Below are positions 26,579 through 39,165 of a stretch of 58,816 bases of DNA, one piece after another (the first letter of the stretch is position 1; every line of letters starts with the position of its first letter). The stretch is from assembly GCA_944383325.1 (NCBI GenBank), contig CALWPC010000039.1:1-58816 (forward strand), written 5' to 3'. Source of the DNA: an uncultured Lachnospiraceae bacterium. GTDB lineage: Bacteria > Bacillota > Clostridia > Lachnospirales > Lachnospiraceae. The position numbers were made by a program, and so were the translations under genes. Under the pieces are notes generated by a model that saw only the letters and a program-made list of their open reading frames with translations, did not search any database and was not told where the DNA came from.

Positions 26579-27316
26579 TTATAATTCCGCTTTGTAATTT
26601 TCCATAATCTCTTCCAGTTCATTTAGAAGCGTATCTACGCGTCCGTAAAACGAATCCGCATTCGCCGGATTATCGAGCTCCAGCGTAATCTCATTGAGCG
26701 TCTGAACAATATTATTCAAACGCTTTTTGCCGTTATTGTCCTTGTAAAGCATACGGCGGCTCCGTTCATTTTCCTCCGCCGTCAGCTTTTTAAACATCAC
26801 CGTCACATTCGGCTTTTCTCCGATATAGCGGTATGTAATGGAAGGGGAAGCATGATTAAACAACTGCTGCAAATAGTATATATCACCTGTTTCACGATAA
26901 TAGCGCCATGCAAAGGTTTTGCGCATCGTCTGCGCGCCGATCGAATTGAGTCCTACCTGGCGCCCGACCGTCCTGAATACCCGGTACACCTGCTCTCTCG
27001 AAAGCGGAGAGTTGGAATTGCTCGTTCCGGTAATCAAATACGCATCGGCCGGTTTCCCCTCCGTATATTCCTCAATCCTTTTTTTCAAATCTGCGGGAAT
27101 CTGAAATGTAGTCTGCATTCCTTTTGTCCCAATCTCCACGGTCAAACTGTCTTTTCCGCGTATATCGCCGTTTTTCAGCTGAAGAATATCCTGAAGCTGC
27201 ATGCCGGTTCCGATACCAATCTCAAACATAATATAATACTTCGGATCAGTCTCCTTCAATTTCTTTTTAAAATCATCCAATGTTTTCTCATCTTTAATAG
27301 GCGCAACCCAATTCAT
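26579..27316 (-). CDS. Tyrosine-recombinase-fold protein lacking key catalytic residues
   Basis: This 245-residue protein resembles the catalytic domain of phage-type integrases without the usual N-terminal core-binding SAM-like domain. The box I region reads GIGTGMQLQDILQLKNGDI, where the conserved arginine after the TG(M/L) is glutamine. Box II reads QTMRKTFAWRYYRETGD, where the HxLR motif keeps only its R. The end reads QQLFNHASPSITYRYIG, with a His and the presumed nucleophile Tyr. Most catalytic residues are thus changed, but the fold and the Tyr seem kept. A C-terminal helical tail (about 180-245) follows. The ATG at 27316 is preceded by AAAGGA. It is a stand-alone gene; it may bind DNA without recombining it. 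Confidence 0.7.
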   Translation of the reverse strand: MNWVAPIKDEKTLDDFKKKLKETDPKYYIMFEIGIGTGMQLQDILQLKNGDIRGKDSLTVEIGTKGMQTTFQIPADLKKRIEEYTEGKPADAYLITGTSNSNSPLSREQVYRVFRTVGRQVGLNSIGAQTMRKTFAWRYYRETGDIYYLQQLFNHASPSITYRYIGEKPNVTVMFKKLTAEENERSRRMLYKDNNGKKRLNNIVQTLNEITLELDNPANADSFYGRVDTLLNELEEIMENYKAEL

Positions 27317-27510
27317 ACTTGACCATCCTTTCATTACTTTTTTTGATTTCTTCATTTTGTTTCAGAACAGTGATCTGTTTATAATATTTCACAAACTGAT
27401 TGTATTCTTACTCATCCAGTGTACCATACTTTCTATTCCTTCGTCTACTTTTTTCTTAAACTTTTCTCGACTTTTGATACCCTAATTTTCATAGAATTTT
27501 CCTATGGAAT

Positions 27511-27547
27511 AAAAAATCAGCCGCTCTGCCATGTGCAAAACGACTGA
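27511..27547 (-). terminator. Terminator of tRNA-Ser
   Basis: TCAGTCG pairs with CGGCTGA (one G-U) around a 17-base loop, and six Ts follow on the minus strand. It lies 12 bases past the tRNA 3' end. Confidence 0.75.
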
Positions 27548-27558
27548 CCTTTTCATTA

Positions 27559-27646
27559 CGGAGAAAGAGGGATTTGAACCCTCGCGCCGCGTGAACGACC
27601 TACACCCTTAGCAGGGGCGCCTCTTCAGCCACTTGAGTATTTCTCC
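27559..27646 (-). tRNA. tRNA-Ser (anticodon GCT)
   Basis: An 88-base class II tRNA on the minus strand. The acceptor stem is GGAGAAA/TTTCTCC and the anticodon loop CTGCTAA (anticodon GCT, codons AGC/AGU). The long variable arm TGTAGGTCGTTCACGCGGCG and a normal T-arm GAGGGTTCAAATCCCTC are present. Discriminator G; CCA not encoded. Confidence 0.95.
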
Positions 27647-27746
27647 AATGCCTAAATTCCTAGACTTATTCATTACAGCGTCATTTGACGCAACATTAAT
27701 TATACTAAAATAAAATTTTTTTGTCAATAACCAAATTCTTTAAAAA

Positions 27747-28472
27747 TTATTGAGCCTCTTTCCCGCTGTGTTCCTTGATTGCCTGAACAATCCGCTCCCT
27801 CACAATCTCCGCAATCTCCGTCGTTTTCAGATCCTTATATTCTTCATAATACAGCGGTTGTAAATAATGAACCTGTACCGTAACCGGAGAAATGCTGTTT
27901 GTATCAAACGGTTTAAACGCATCGATAAGAGCGACCGGAACGATCGGACATTTTGCTCTCGTCGCGCTCTTAAAACTTCCCCCTTTCATTTCTCCGACCT
28001 GATTTCCATTTTTTGAACGGGTACCCTCCGCAAAAATCAGATAATTTCTGCCTTCTTCCTGCACCTGTCTGGTAACTTCTTTAATTACGCCGAGCGACTG
28101 TTTTAAATCATCCCGATCCATTGCCAGGTAGCCGAAGGCACGGAAAATCCATTTCAGCAGGGGAATATTGGCAAGTTCTTTTTTGATTACGACTGAAAAA
28201 TGTTTCTTGTGCGTAGCAATAATCGTCAGCACATCATACATGCCCTGATGATTCGGATATAAAATATAATTTCCATTTTCGGGCAGTAATTCCTCGCCGG
28301 TAGACACAATCTTTACATTTCCTCCGCGATTCGCATAATACACAATTTTCTTCAAAAATTCATATCGCTCTTCATCGTTATACTTCCCTGATTTTACCAT
28401 ATAAATTAATTTAAAATACAGATAGGGAAACCGGATAAAATTCCGAAAAATCATATAATAAATTCGTTTCAT
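27747..28472 (-). CDS. plsC: 1-acyl-sn-glycerol-3-phosphate acyltransferase
   Basis: PlsC transfers an acyl chain to lysophosphatidic acid at the membrane, giving phosphatidic acid. The 241-residue product has an N-terminal hydrophobic segment (about 5-28), motif I NHQGMYD (HX4D, about 76-82), block II around AFGYLAMDRDD and motif III FAEGTRSKNGNQ (about 148-159), then PIVPVAL (motif IV). The ATG at 28472 is placed behind GGAGGACGGC. It is next to the fumarase genes on the same strand with about 40 bases between. Confidence 0.92.
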   Translation of the reverse strand: MKRIYYMIFRNFIRFPYLYFKLIYMVKSGKYNDEERYEFLKKIVYYANRGGNVKIVSTGEELLPENGNYILYPNHQGMYDVLTIIATHKKHFSVVIKKELANIPLLKWIFRAFGYLAMDRDDLKQSLGVIKEVTRQVQEEGRNYLIFAEGTRSKNGNQVGEMKGGSFKSATRAKCPIVPVALIDAFKPFDTNSISPVTVQVHYLQPLYYEEYKDLKTTEIAEIVRERIVQAIKEHSGKEAQ

Positions 28473-28513
28473 GCCGTCCTCCACTTCAAATCATCATGTC
28501 TTTGTATATTGCA

Positions 28514-29068
28514 TCAGTTGACCGCATACTGTGCAATCGCTGTCTCATACAGATTATTTCCCTGATCATCAGCTACGACAATGACCGGAAAATTCTTAAC
28601 CTGTAATTCCCGGACTGCCTCTGTCCCAAGATCCTCATAGGCAATTACCCGGGAAGATACAATACACTTTGACAAAATCGCGCCGGCTCCGCCGACTGCG
28701 GCAAAATAGACGCCGTGATTTCGGCGGATTGCCTCCAATACTTCCGGTGATCGTTTTCCTTTGCCGATCATACCAGTCAGCCCCAAATCCAAAAGAAGCG
28801 GCGTATATTTATCCATCCTGCTCGACGTAGTCGGACCTGCCGATCCAATGACACGGCCCTCCCGTGCGGGAGACGGCCCCATATAATAAATAATATTATT
28901 TTTTAATTCAAACGGCAATCCGGCACCGCTCTGAATTGCCTCGTACATCCTCTTATGCGCGGCATCTCTCGCTGTATAAATGACTCCGTTAATGTATACA
29001 TAATCGCCGGCCCGCAGCGACGATGCATTCTCCTTTGTAAGAGGAGTCTGAAGCGTTCGCTCTGACAT
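28514..29068 (-). CDS. Fumarate hydratase class I, beta subunit
   Basis: This is the smaller subunit of a two-subunit iron-sulfur fumarase (or the related L-tartrate dehydratase), which hydrates fumarate to malate. The 184-residue product has the beta-domain signature: YYMGPSPAREGRVIGSAGPTTSSRMDKY (quoted as PSPAREGRVIGSAGPTTSSR, about 74-93) and GKGKRSPEVLEAIRRNHGVY. It lacks iron-sulfur cysteines, as expected for beta. The ATG at 29068 has GGGGAGAGCG before it. It is 48 bases downstream of alpha. Confidence 0.93.
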   Translation of the reverse strand: MSERTLQTPLTKENASSLRAGDYVYINGVIYTARDAAHKRMYEAIQSGAGLPFELKNNIIYYMGPSPAREGRVIGSAGPTTSSRMDKYTPLLLDLGLTGMIGKGKRSPEVLEAIRRNHGVYFAAVGGAGAILSKCIVSSRVIAYEDLGTEAVRELQVKNFPVIVVADDQGNNLYETAIAQYAVN

Positions 29069-29116
29069 CGCTCTCCCCATCCTTTTATGAAAGTCTATAT
29101 TATAAATTGTACAAAA

Positions 29117-29959
29117 TCAGATCGTCCTTGTCACATGGCGGTTGACATGACAGCAAATATTAACCGCAACCGGCAGTCCCGCAATATGAGTAGGATAAGT
29201 CTCAATGTTGACCGCAAGCGCCGTTGTACTGCCTCCAAGGCCTGCCGGACCGATTCCAAGCCGGTTAATCTGGTCAAGCAACTCTTCCTCGAGCAAACGA
29301 ATGGATTCGATATTGGATCGGATCCGAAGATCTCTTGTCAGCGCTTTTTTCGACAATAACGCACATTTTTCAAATGTTCCGCCGATTCCTACGCCGACAA
29401 CGACAGGAGGACATGCATTCGGTCCCGCATCTCTCACAGCCGTGAGCACCGCCTGCCGGACGCCGGAAATTCCATCCGACGGCTTCAGCATAAAAATGCG
29501 GCTCATATTTTCACTGCCAAATCCTTTCGGCGCTATAGTCACCGTTACCTGATCACCCGGCACAATCTCAAAGTGAATGACCGCAGGCGTATTATCGCCC
29601 GTATTAACGCGTTCAAGCGGATCTCCGACGACAGACTTGCGCAGATAACCGGCCTTATATCCCTGCCGGACGCCCTCATGGACAGCCTGTTGTACGCTGC
29701 CGCCCGTAAAGTGAACGTCCTGGCCTACCGTCAGAAAGACGACTGCCATCCCTGTATCCTGGCAAATTGGAATTTGCTCCTGTGAAGCAATATTCATATT
29801 TTGTTCAAGCTGTTCCAAAATTTGCCTACCAATGGGCGATTGTTCTTCTTTCTGCGCCTGTAAAAGCGCGCTTTTCATATCATCTGAAAGAACATGATTC
29901 GCCTCAATACACATTTCCTTAATCACATCCGTCAATGTGGCCGTATCAATTTCTCTCAT
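29117..29959 (-). CDS. Fumarate hydratase class I, alpha subunit
   Basis: This 280-residue iron-sulfur subunit carries the three cysteine regions of class I hydratases: PICQDTGMAVVFLTVG (about 63-78), GPNACPPVVVGVGIGG (about 182-197) and NICCHVNRHVTRTI at the end. Class I fumarase and tartrate dehydratase cannot be separated here; fumarase is the commoner call. The ATG at 29959 is behind GGAGGATAAA. The gene is 22 bases downstream of gyrA, so readthrough from gyrBA is possible. Confidence 0.93.
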   Translation of the reverse strand: MREIDTATLTDVIKEMCIEANHVLSDDMKSALLQAQKEEQSPIGRQILEQLEQNMNIASQEQIPICQDTGMAVVFLTVGQDVHFTGGSVQQAVHEGVRQGYKAGYLRKSVVGDPLERVNTGDNTPAVIHFEIVPGDQVTVTIAPKGFGSENMSRIFMLKPSDGISGVRQAVLTAVRDAGPNACPPVVVGVGIGGTFEKCALLSKKALTRDLRIRSNIESIRLLEEELLDQINRLGIGPAGLGGSTTALAVNIETYPTHIAGLPVAVNICCHVNRHVTRTI

Positions 29960-29981
29960 TTTATCCTCCGCAGAGAAGCAA

Positions 29982-32465
29982 TTATTGCTCCTCCTCCGAC
30001 TCCTCATGTTTATCCCGTACTTTTGCAAGACTGACCACTTTTCCGTCGTCACCCATATTCACAAGTTTCACGCCCGATGTGATTCTGCCCAATGTGGAAA
30101 TTCCCGACACACTCATACGGATAATCAGGCCTTCCGACGTAATAATCATCAGTTCGTCATCATCACATACTGCCTTTACTCCGACAACCTGTCCGGTTTT
30201 TTCCATAATCTTATAACATTTAATTCCTCTTCCTCCGCGGTATTGCTTTTTAAATTCTTCCAGATATGTGCGCTTGCCCATACCTTTTTCCGAGGCAATC
30301 AGAAGAGAATCTCCCTGCGTGTCGATCTGCATGCCGACCACTTCGTCGCCGTCCGACAAATTAATTCCCCGAACGCCCATAGAATCCCGGCCGGTCGGTC
30401 TGACATCCTGTTCATCAAAATGGATGCACATACCATATGCGGTGACAAGGAAAATATCATTTCCTTTTTTCGTCTCCTTCACCTCAATCAGCTCGTCATC
30501 CTCTCTCAGATGAATGGCAATTAACCCGGTTTTTCTGATATTGGCATACTCCGTCACCAGTGTCTTTTTGACAAGCCCCTGTCTGGTCGCCATAAACAGA
30601 TACGCGCCCTCTTCAATCTGGTTTACCGGAATCACCGCGGTAATTTTTTCCTCGGGCTGAAGCTGAAGCAAATTGACAATGGCCGTTCCTCTGGCCGTCC
30701 TTCCCGCCTCCGGAATTTCATAGGCTTTCAGCCGGTAAACACGCCCTTTATTGGTAAAAAATAAAAGGGAGTGGTGCGTGGTAGCCATAAGCAAATCTTC
30801 AATATAATCCTGATCTATCGTCTGAATTCCTTTGACTCCTTTGCCTCCGCGATTTTGATTTTTGAAATTATCCTCGGACATTCTCTTGACATATCCGAGG
30901 TTCGTCATCGTAATCACAACATTTTCATTTGGAATCAAATCTTCCATCGACATATCAAATTCATCAAATCCGATCTTTGTTCTCCGTTCGTCCCCGTATT
31001 TATCGCGGATTATGAGAATTTCCTCCCGAATGACTGAGAGGAGAATATGTTCATCTGCAAGAATGCTCATCAGATATTCAATTTTCTTTTTAAGCTCTTC
31101 ATATTCCGCCTCAAGCTTTTCTCTTTCCAGACCGGTCAGCGCTCTGAGCCTCATATCGACGATTGCCTGCGCCTGCGCGTCCGTAAATCCAAACTGTTCA
31201 ATCAGACGTTCCTTTGCAACCGCGACATTTTCTGATCCTCTGATAATCGCGATCACTTCATCAATGTGATCAAGCGCGATCATCAGTCCCTCTAAAATAT
31301 GCGCTCTCTCTTTCGCGCGGTTTAAATCATAATTCGTTCTTCTGGTAACCACATCTTTTTGATGATCCAGATAATAATTTAACATCTCCAGAAGATTGAG
31401 CGTCTTTGGCTCAGTGCCTACGAGAGCAAGCATATTGACTCCAAACGTATCCTGAAGCTGCGTATGTTTATACAGCTGATTGAGAATCACATTCGCATTG
31501 ACGTCTCTGCGAAGTTCGATACAGATACGCATTCCCTCTCTGCTGGATTCATCGCGCAAATCGGTAATTCCATCAATTTTTTTCAGCTTTACAAGCTCCG
31601 CAATTTTTTCAATCAGCCTCGCTTTATTGACCATATAAGGCAATTCGGTCACAATAATACAATTTTTTCCATTGCTTAACGTCTCAATATCACAGACCGC
31701 CCTCACGCGAATTTTTCCGCGTCCGGTGCGATAAGCCTCCTGAATGCCCCTTTTTCCCAAAATAGTCGCACCCGTCGGAAAATCAGGGCCTTTGACGATA
31801 CTGAGAATCTCTTCAATTTCTGTTGTTCTTCCCTCTTCAATCTGATTGTCAATAATTTTGACAACTGCGTCAATCGTTTCTCTCAGATTATGCGGAGGAA
31901 TATTTGTAGCCATGCCGACTGCAATTCCTGTCGTTCCGTTGACAAGAAGATTCGGAAAACGGGCGGGCAATACATCCGGCTCTTTTTCCGTATCATCGAA
32001 ATTCGGGCTGAAATCCACCGTATCTTTATTAATATCCGCAAGCATCTCCATGGAAATTTTTGAGAGACGCGCCTCGGTATACCTCATGGCAGCCGCTCCG
32101 TCGCCGTCTACAGACCCAAAATTTCCATGCCCGTCTACAAGCGGATATCTTGTAGACCACTCCTGTGCCATATTGACAAGAGCTCCGTAAATAGAGCTGT
32201 CGCCGTGCGGGTGATATTTACCCATCGTATCGCCGACAATACGCGCGCATTTCCGGTGCGGCTTGTCAGGCCCGTTGTTCAGCTCAATCATTGAGTAGAG
32301 AACTCTTCTCTGCACCGGCTTTAACCCATCTCGAATATCAGGAAGAGCGCGTGAAACAATTACACTCATTGCATACTCAATGTATGACTTTTCCATTGTC
32401 TTTTTCAGATCGACGTCACTTACTTTGTCATGTCCGTCTAACTGGTCAAAGATTTTATCGTCCAT
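29982..32465 (-). CDS. gyrA: DNA gyrase subunit A
   Basis: GyrA is the DNA-cutting subunit of gyrase. The 827-residue product has the winged-helix active site with its catalytic tyrosine in [11 protein letters not shown] (about 130) and the C-terminal beta-pinwheel (about 505-820) with a GyrA box ([10 protein letters not shown]). The C-terminus is acidic (EESEEEQ). In the quinolone region [17 protein letters not shown] (85-101) the first marker residue is Ser (90, normal). The second, usually Asp or Glu, is Gly (94, GGA codon), a change known to lower quinolone binding elsewhere. It is downstream of gyrB by 18 bases. Confidence 0.97.
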   Translation of the reverse strand: MDDKIFDQLDGHDKVSDVDLKKTMEKSYIEYAMSVIVSRALPDIRDGLKPVQRRVLYSMIELNNGPDKPHRKCARIVGDTMGKYHPHGDSSIYGALVNMAQEWSTRYPLVDGHGNFGSVDGDGAAAMRYTEARLSKISMEMLADINKDTVDFSPNFDDTEKEPDVLPARFPNLLVNGTTGIAVGMATNIPPHNLRETIDAVVKIIDNQIEEGRTTEIEEILSIVKGPDFPTGATILGKRGIQEAYRTGRGKIRVRAVCDIETLSNGKNCIIVTELPYMVNKARLIEKIAELVKLKKIDGITDLRDESSREGMRICIELRRDVNANVILNQLYKHTQLQDTFGVNMLALVGTEPKTLNLLEMLNYYLDHQKDVVTRRTNYDLNRAKERAHILEGLMIALDHIDEVIAIIRGSENVAVAKERLIEQFGFTDAQAQAIVDMRLRALTGLEREKLEAEYEELKKKIEYLMSILADEHILLSVIREEILIIRDKYGDERRTKIGFDEFDMSMEDLIPNENVVITMTNLGYVKRMSEDNFKNQNRGGKGVKGIQTIDQDYIEDLLMATTHHSLLFFTNKGRVYRLKAYEIPEAGRTARGTAIVNLLQLQPEEKITAVIPVNQIEEGAYLFMATRQGLVKKTLVTEYANIRKTGLIAIHLREDDELIEVKETKKGNDIFLVTAYGMCIHFDEQDVRPTGRDSMGVRGINLSDGDEVVGMQIDTQGDSLLIASEKGMGKRTYLEEFKKQYRGGRGIKCYKIMEKTGQVVGVKAVCDDDELMIITSEGLIIRMSVSGISTLGRITSGVKLVNMGDDGKVVSLAKVRDKHEESEEEQ

Positions 32466-32483
32466 GATCTTAGCGCCCTTTCT

Positions 32484-35511
<3,028 letters not shown>

Positions 35512-35519
35512 GCAAACAA

Positions 35520-35729
35520 CTACTTTTCTATTTTTAACAGATGATTCTCAAATGTCACGACATCATTTTCATAAAGTTTTTTTCCGCGCTGTAAGACAAC
35601 CTCTCCGTTCACTTTCACTAGCCCGTCTAAAATCACAAGTTTTGCCTCGACGCCGCTGTCGACATAACCTGCCGCTTTTATTGCCTGCCCTAACTTGATA
35701 AACTCATCCTTTAATTTTAAACTGTCCAT
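35520..35729 (-). CDS. S4-domain protein YaaA/RlbA type
   Basis: This 69-residue RNA-binding S4 protein has the typical FIKLGQAIKAAGYVDSGVEA, then VKVNGEVVLQRGKKLYENDVV. It is always found between dnaN and recF in Firmicutes. Its function is not settled; large-subunit or RNA binding has been suggested. The ATG at 35729 has GAGGATCGGT before it. Confidence 0.93.
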   Translation of the reverse strand: MDSLKLKDEFIKLGQAIKAAGYVDSGVEAKLVILDGLVKVNGEVVLQRGKKLYENDVVTFENHLLKIEK

Positions 35730-35756
35730 ACCGATCCTCTTTCAATGCACCTCTTT

Positions 35757-36881
35757 TTAATGCTGATTTGCAACATTAAAGTTTACCGGAAGAATCAAAT
35801 ATACATAAGATTCCATCTGATGATCCGAATCCTTGATAATACACGGCGCTTTTGGATTCATCATGTAAATATCAATTTCCTCATCATCAATGACCCGCAG
35901 CGCTTCAATCAAAAACTTCGGATTAAAGGCAATCATAATATCTTTTCCTTCTTTTTGAATCTGAATCTCCTCATCCATAGAACCAATAAAAGACTGCATT
36001 TTTAACTCCATGACATGATCTTTAATATCCATGACAATCGGTTTTTTATCTCCCTCTTTAATTAACAGTGTAGATCGGTCGATACAGTCCAGAAGTTCTC
36101 TTTTATTAATATGAATCTTCGTCTGATAATCATTGGAAAGCATCTGATCAATCTTAAAATACTCTCCTTCAATAATTCTGGAAACAACCCTTGTATGTTC
36201 AAATTCAAACAGTAAATGATTTTTCGAAAAGTAGATCGTAACAATTTCTTCCATTTCACCGGATAAAATTTTCGTCAGATCATTTAAAGTTTTGCCCGGA
36301 ACAATAACCCGAATCGGTTCATATTGTTCTTTCAGTTCCACATTTCGAATGGAAATACGGTGACCGTCAAGAGAAACGATTTTAAAAAGCTGATCTTTAA
36401 TTTCAAAAAGCTCTCCGGTCATCATCGCATTGCTGTCATTATCAGAGATTGAAAAAATCGTCTGTTTGATCATTTCTTTTAAAGTAAATTGAGAGATTTG
36501 AATTGACTGCACTTTTTCAACATCAGGTAGCCCTGAAAATTCTTCTCCTGATTTTACATGAATCGTAAAGTTCGCATTTTCACACACAATCTGAACCTGA
36601 TTTCCGGAAATCATGGAGATGGTTACATCATTGTCCGGAAGCTTTCTCACAATTTCTCCAAAAATGCGTGCGTCAATCGCAACTAATCCCGCTTCCTCTA
36701 CCTGACCTTCTACAAATGTTTCAATTCCAAGCTCCATATCATTGGCGGTAAAGCGAATGCCCTCTGCGCTCGCATCGATAAGAATGCATTCTAATATGGG
36801 CATTGTTGTTTTTGTGGGAACTGCTTTTGAAACAATATTAATACCTTTTGATAAGTCTGTTTTCTTGCAAATAATTTTCAT
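35757..36881 (-). CDS. dnaN: DNA polymerase III beta subunit (sliding clamp)
   Basis: DnaN is the ring clamp for replicative polymerase. The 374-residue product has the three repeated clamp domains, beginning KIICKKTDLSKGINIVSKAV and ending in the conserved MNPKAPCIIK and YVYLILPVNF. The ORF runs 49 codons further upstream, but the ATG at 36881 fits the family and has GGAG 11 bases before it. Between that GGAG and the ATG lies a perfect DnaA box (36883-36891). Confidence 0.96.
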   Translation of the reverse strand: MKIICKKTDLSKGINIVSKAVPTKTTMPILECILIDASAEGIRFTANDMELGIETFVEGQVEEAGLVAIDARIFGEIVRKLPDNDVTISMISGNQVQIVCENANFTIHVKSGEEFSGLPDVEKVQSIQISQFTLKEMIKQTIFSISDNDSNAMMTGELFEIKDQLFKIVSLDGHRISIRNVELKEQYEPIRVIVPGKTLNDLTKILSGEMEEIVTIYFSKNHLLFEFEHTRVVSRIIEGEYFKIDQMLSNDYQTKIHINKRELLDCIDRSTLLIKEGDKKPIVMDIKDHVMELKMQSFIGSMDEEIQIQKEGKDIMIAFNPKFLIEALRVIDDEEIDIYMMNPKAPCIIKDSDHQMESYVYLILPVNFNVANQH

Positions 36882-36882
36882 T

Positions 36883-37177
36883 TGTGGATAAACTCCTTTC
36901 ATTTTGTTAACGGTAATAAGAACGCTCAAAAATGAAAAAATATAAAAAATAAAATAATAAATCAGTAGTATTATTAGTAGGGAGTGTGGAAATGTGGAAA
37001 ACGGTATTTTAGGTTGAAAATAAAACATTTTCTAATGTAATAAGCATGTTTATAAATGCAAGATATACTGTTGATAAAGAAGGTGTTATCCACTGACAAA
37101 AATTTTCATAATCATTCAAAATTCGACGTTAAAAAAATAAGTTATTTTATCAACATGTTATCAAGAAGTTTTCCACA
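36883..37177. promoter_or_regulatory. DnaA-box cluster between dnaA and dnaN (downstream part of oriC)
   Basis: In 300 AT-rich bases there are at least five sites like the consensus TTATCCACA: 36883-36891 (perfect, minus), 37069-37077 (TTATCAACA, minus), 37086-37094 (TTATCCACT), 37147-37155 (TTATCAACA) and 37169-37177 (TTTTCCACA). This is the arrangement of a bipartite Firmicutes origin on the far side of dnaA. It is also the dnaN leader. Confidence 0.75.
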
Positions 37178-37192
37178 AATTCATTCACATTT

Positions 37193-38551
37193 TCAATTCG
37201 GCGTCAGTTTCTTTCGGATCGTTTTGATCGTATTTTTTAAATTCTCGTCTGTTTTGATTTCCTTTGCTATTTTTTCAGCTCCATGGATAATTGTAGAATG
37301 GTCACGCCCCCCGAGAAGGCTTCCGACGCTGCTGAAAGAGTATTCTGTCAGTTCCCTGCAAAGATACATAAATATATGTCTGGGCAAAACAATATCGGAC
37401 GTTCTCTTTTTTGAGCTGATGTCAGCCGGTTCGATATTGAAATGTTCACTTACAACCTTGAGAATTAATTCCGGGGTGATTTTTTTCTGAGCGTCCGGAG
37501 ACACCAGATCTTTCAGCTCGCTTTCTGCGATTTCCAGAGTGATTTTTTTATTTTCCAGATTGGAGTAAGCGATCAGCTTGTTTAAAGCTCCCTCTAATTC
37601 CCTGATATTTGATTTTACATTTGCAGCAATATACTGAATCACTTCGTCAGGAATATCATAGCCGTCCAATTCTTCGCGTTTTCGCAAAATCGCCATACGG
37701 GTCTCGTAATCCGGCGAAGATATATCGGCGATCAGACCCATCTCAAACCGGGTGCGCAGTCTCTCTTCAAGAGTTTCAAAATCTTTCGGAGGTTTATCGC
37801 TGGAAATAATAATTTGTTTTTTCAGCAAATGAAGATGATTAAAAGTGTGGAAGAATTCTTCCTGTGTACTTTCTTTGCCGATAATAAACTGTATATCGTC
37901 GATTAAAAGTACGTCAATATTGCGGTACTTATCGCGGAATTTCATCATTGCTGAATTATTTCCGTTTCTGATCGATTCAATCAATTCATTCGTAAAAACG
38001 TCGGAAGTAACATATAAAACATTTGTATTTGGATATTTATCTAAAATGAAATGGGCGATGGAATGCATCAGATGAGTTTTTCCAAGTCCCACTCCTCCAT
38101 ACAAAAAAAGAGGATTATAAATATCTCCCGGTGATTCTGCAACTGCAAGAGCGGCAGAGTGCGCAAAACGGTTATTGCTGCCGACGACAAATGTATCAAA
38201 TGTGTAGCGGGAGTTTAAGTTTGCCCGCTCAATGTGATCATTTTTTGCAGACATTCCCGGGGGATTGGTGAGATTTTTCTGCTCGTTCGGCAAAAGAAAA
38301 ACAACCTCACAGGGTTTGTTTATGTATTCTCCAATGGCTACCTGCAGAGGAAGTTTATATTTTTTATTCAGGTAATCGACGGCCATCGTTCCATTTTCCT
38401 GAGGGACAGTGATATATACAATGGAGTCTTCGCTGTTGATATGACTGACAGAGAGAGGTTCTAACCATGTCTGAAAAGAGATTGAAGAAACCTCATGTTC
38501 ACGGCATACGTGCTGCAGTATTTCATTCCATTTTAATTTAATGCTTTCCAT
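37193..38551 (-). CDS. dnaA: Chromosomal replication initiator DnaA
   Basis: DnaA opens the origin as an ATP-bound helical filament. The 452-residue product has domain I (SIKLKWNEILQHVCREHEVS, interaction), a short linker, and the AAA+ domain with GGVGLGKTHLMHSIAHF (Walker A, about 152-168) and VLLIDDIQFIIGKE (Walker B). Domain IV carries the DNA-binding RHIFMYLCRELTEYSFSSVG and GGRDHSTIIHG. The ORF starts at a GTG five codons upstream, but that abuts the ribosome site, so I prefer the ATG at 38551 (AAGGAG, 14 bases away). Confidence 0.96.
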   Translation of the reverse strand: MESIKLKWNEILQHVCREHEVSSISFQTWLEPLSVSHINSEDSIVYITVPQENGTMAVDYLNKKYKLPLQVAIGEYINKPCEVVFLLPNEQKNLTNPPGMSAKNDHIERANLNSRYTFDTFVVGSNNRFAHSAALAVAESPGDIYNPLFLYGGVGLGKTHLMHSIAHFILDKYPNTNVLYVTSDVFTNELIESIRNGNNSAMMKFRDKYRNIDVLLIDDIQFIIGKESTQEEFFHTFNHLHLLKKQIIISSDKPPKDFETLEERLRTRFEMGLIADISSPDYETRMAILRKREELDGYDIPDEVIQYIAANVKSNIRELEGALNKLIAYSNLENKKITLEIAESELKDLVSPDAQKKITPELILKVVSEHFNIEPADISSKKRTSDIVLPRHIFMYLCRELTEYSFSSVGSLLGGRDHSTIIHGAEKIAKEIKTDENLKNTIKTIRKKLTPN

Positions 38552-38695
38552 TTTATCTGTTAACACTCCTTGTTATCAAACTGTTTCATTTAGGAACGAT
38601 GCGAAGAAAAGGTGAAAATACCCCAACTTATCTTTTCTTATTTTATAATAAATTCACTTTTTTTTCAATAACAATCCGGGAAAAGAATGAATCAA

Positions 38696-38719
38696 ATTGG
38701 TTTGGTTTTGAAACCAATG
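38696..38719. repeat. Inverted repeat upstream of dnaA
   Basis: ATTGGTTT and AAACCAAT flank an eight-base spacer (TGGTTTTG-like), forming a small palindrome in the dnaA upstream region, close to the first DnaA box. It could be an operator or an origin element; which is unknown. Confidence 0.45.
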
Positions 38720-38742
38720 AGCGATAGGTAGTTTACGATTAT

Positions 38743-39165
38743 TTATCAACGAAAAAAGATTGTAAGTTGATATGTGAATAAATGAGAAAGTGGATAACTT
38801 TATAAAAAAACAGGGAAAATAGCGCTTTTTAATTTATTTTTCATAAGGTTTTTCATTAGTTATCCACAAGTTATCCACAAATTGTTGATAAAGTAAATTT
38901 GTTTTTATGTTAACTTACGCCTTGAAAGTTTTTTAAGAAGATTCGGGAGTAATCAATAAATTATTAGATATTTTTGGGATTGTTGTCTTTAATATAAAAT
39001 AAATTAATCTAATTATATTATTATTACAAAAAATAATTAATTATTGGAATTATTTTATAATATAAAAAAGTTATAAAATATGATGAATAATATAATCATA
39101 AAATTGGTTATATTATTTATAAAAATATTCAATTATAATTATTGACATAAAGGTGGGATTTTGAA
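38743..39165. other. Main oriC region upstream of dnaA
   Basis: DnaA-type boxes at 38743-38751 (TTATCAACG), 38789-38797 (minus, TTATCCACT), 38860-38868 and 38871-38879 (two perfect TTATCCACA in tandem, two bases apart), and 38883-38891 (minus, TTATCAACA). They are followed by about 270 bases of almost pure A/T (38892-39165), fitting the duplex-unwinding element. No gene is seen in this stretch. Confidence 0.8.

Noticed and set aside
36882-37028. 49-codon N-terminal extension of dnaN
   Set aside because: It is hydrophobic AT-rich leader sequence with DnaA boxes; the clamp starts at MKIICKK with a suitable ribosome site.
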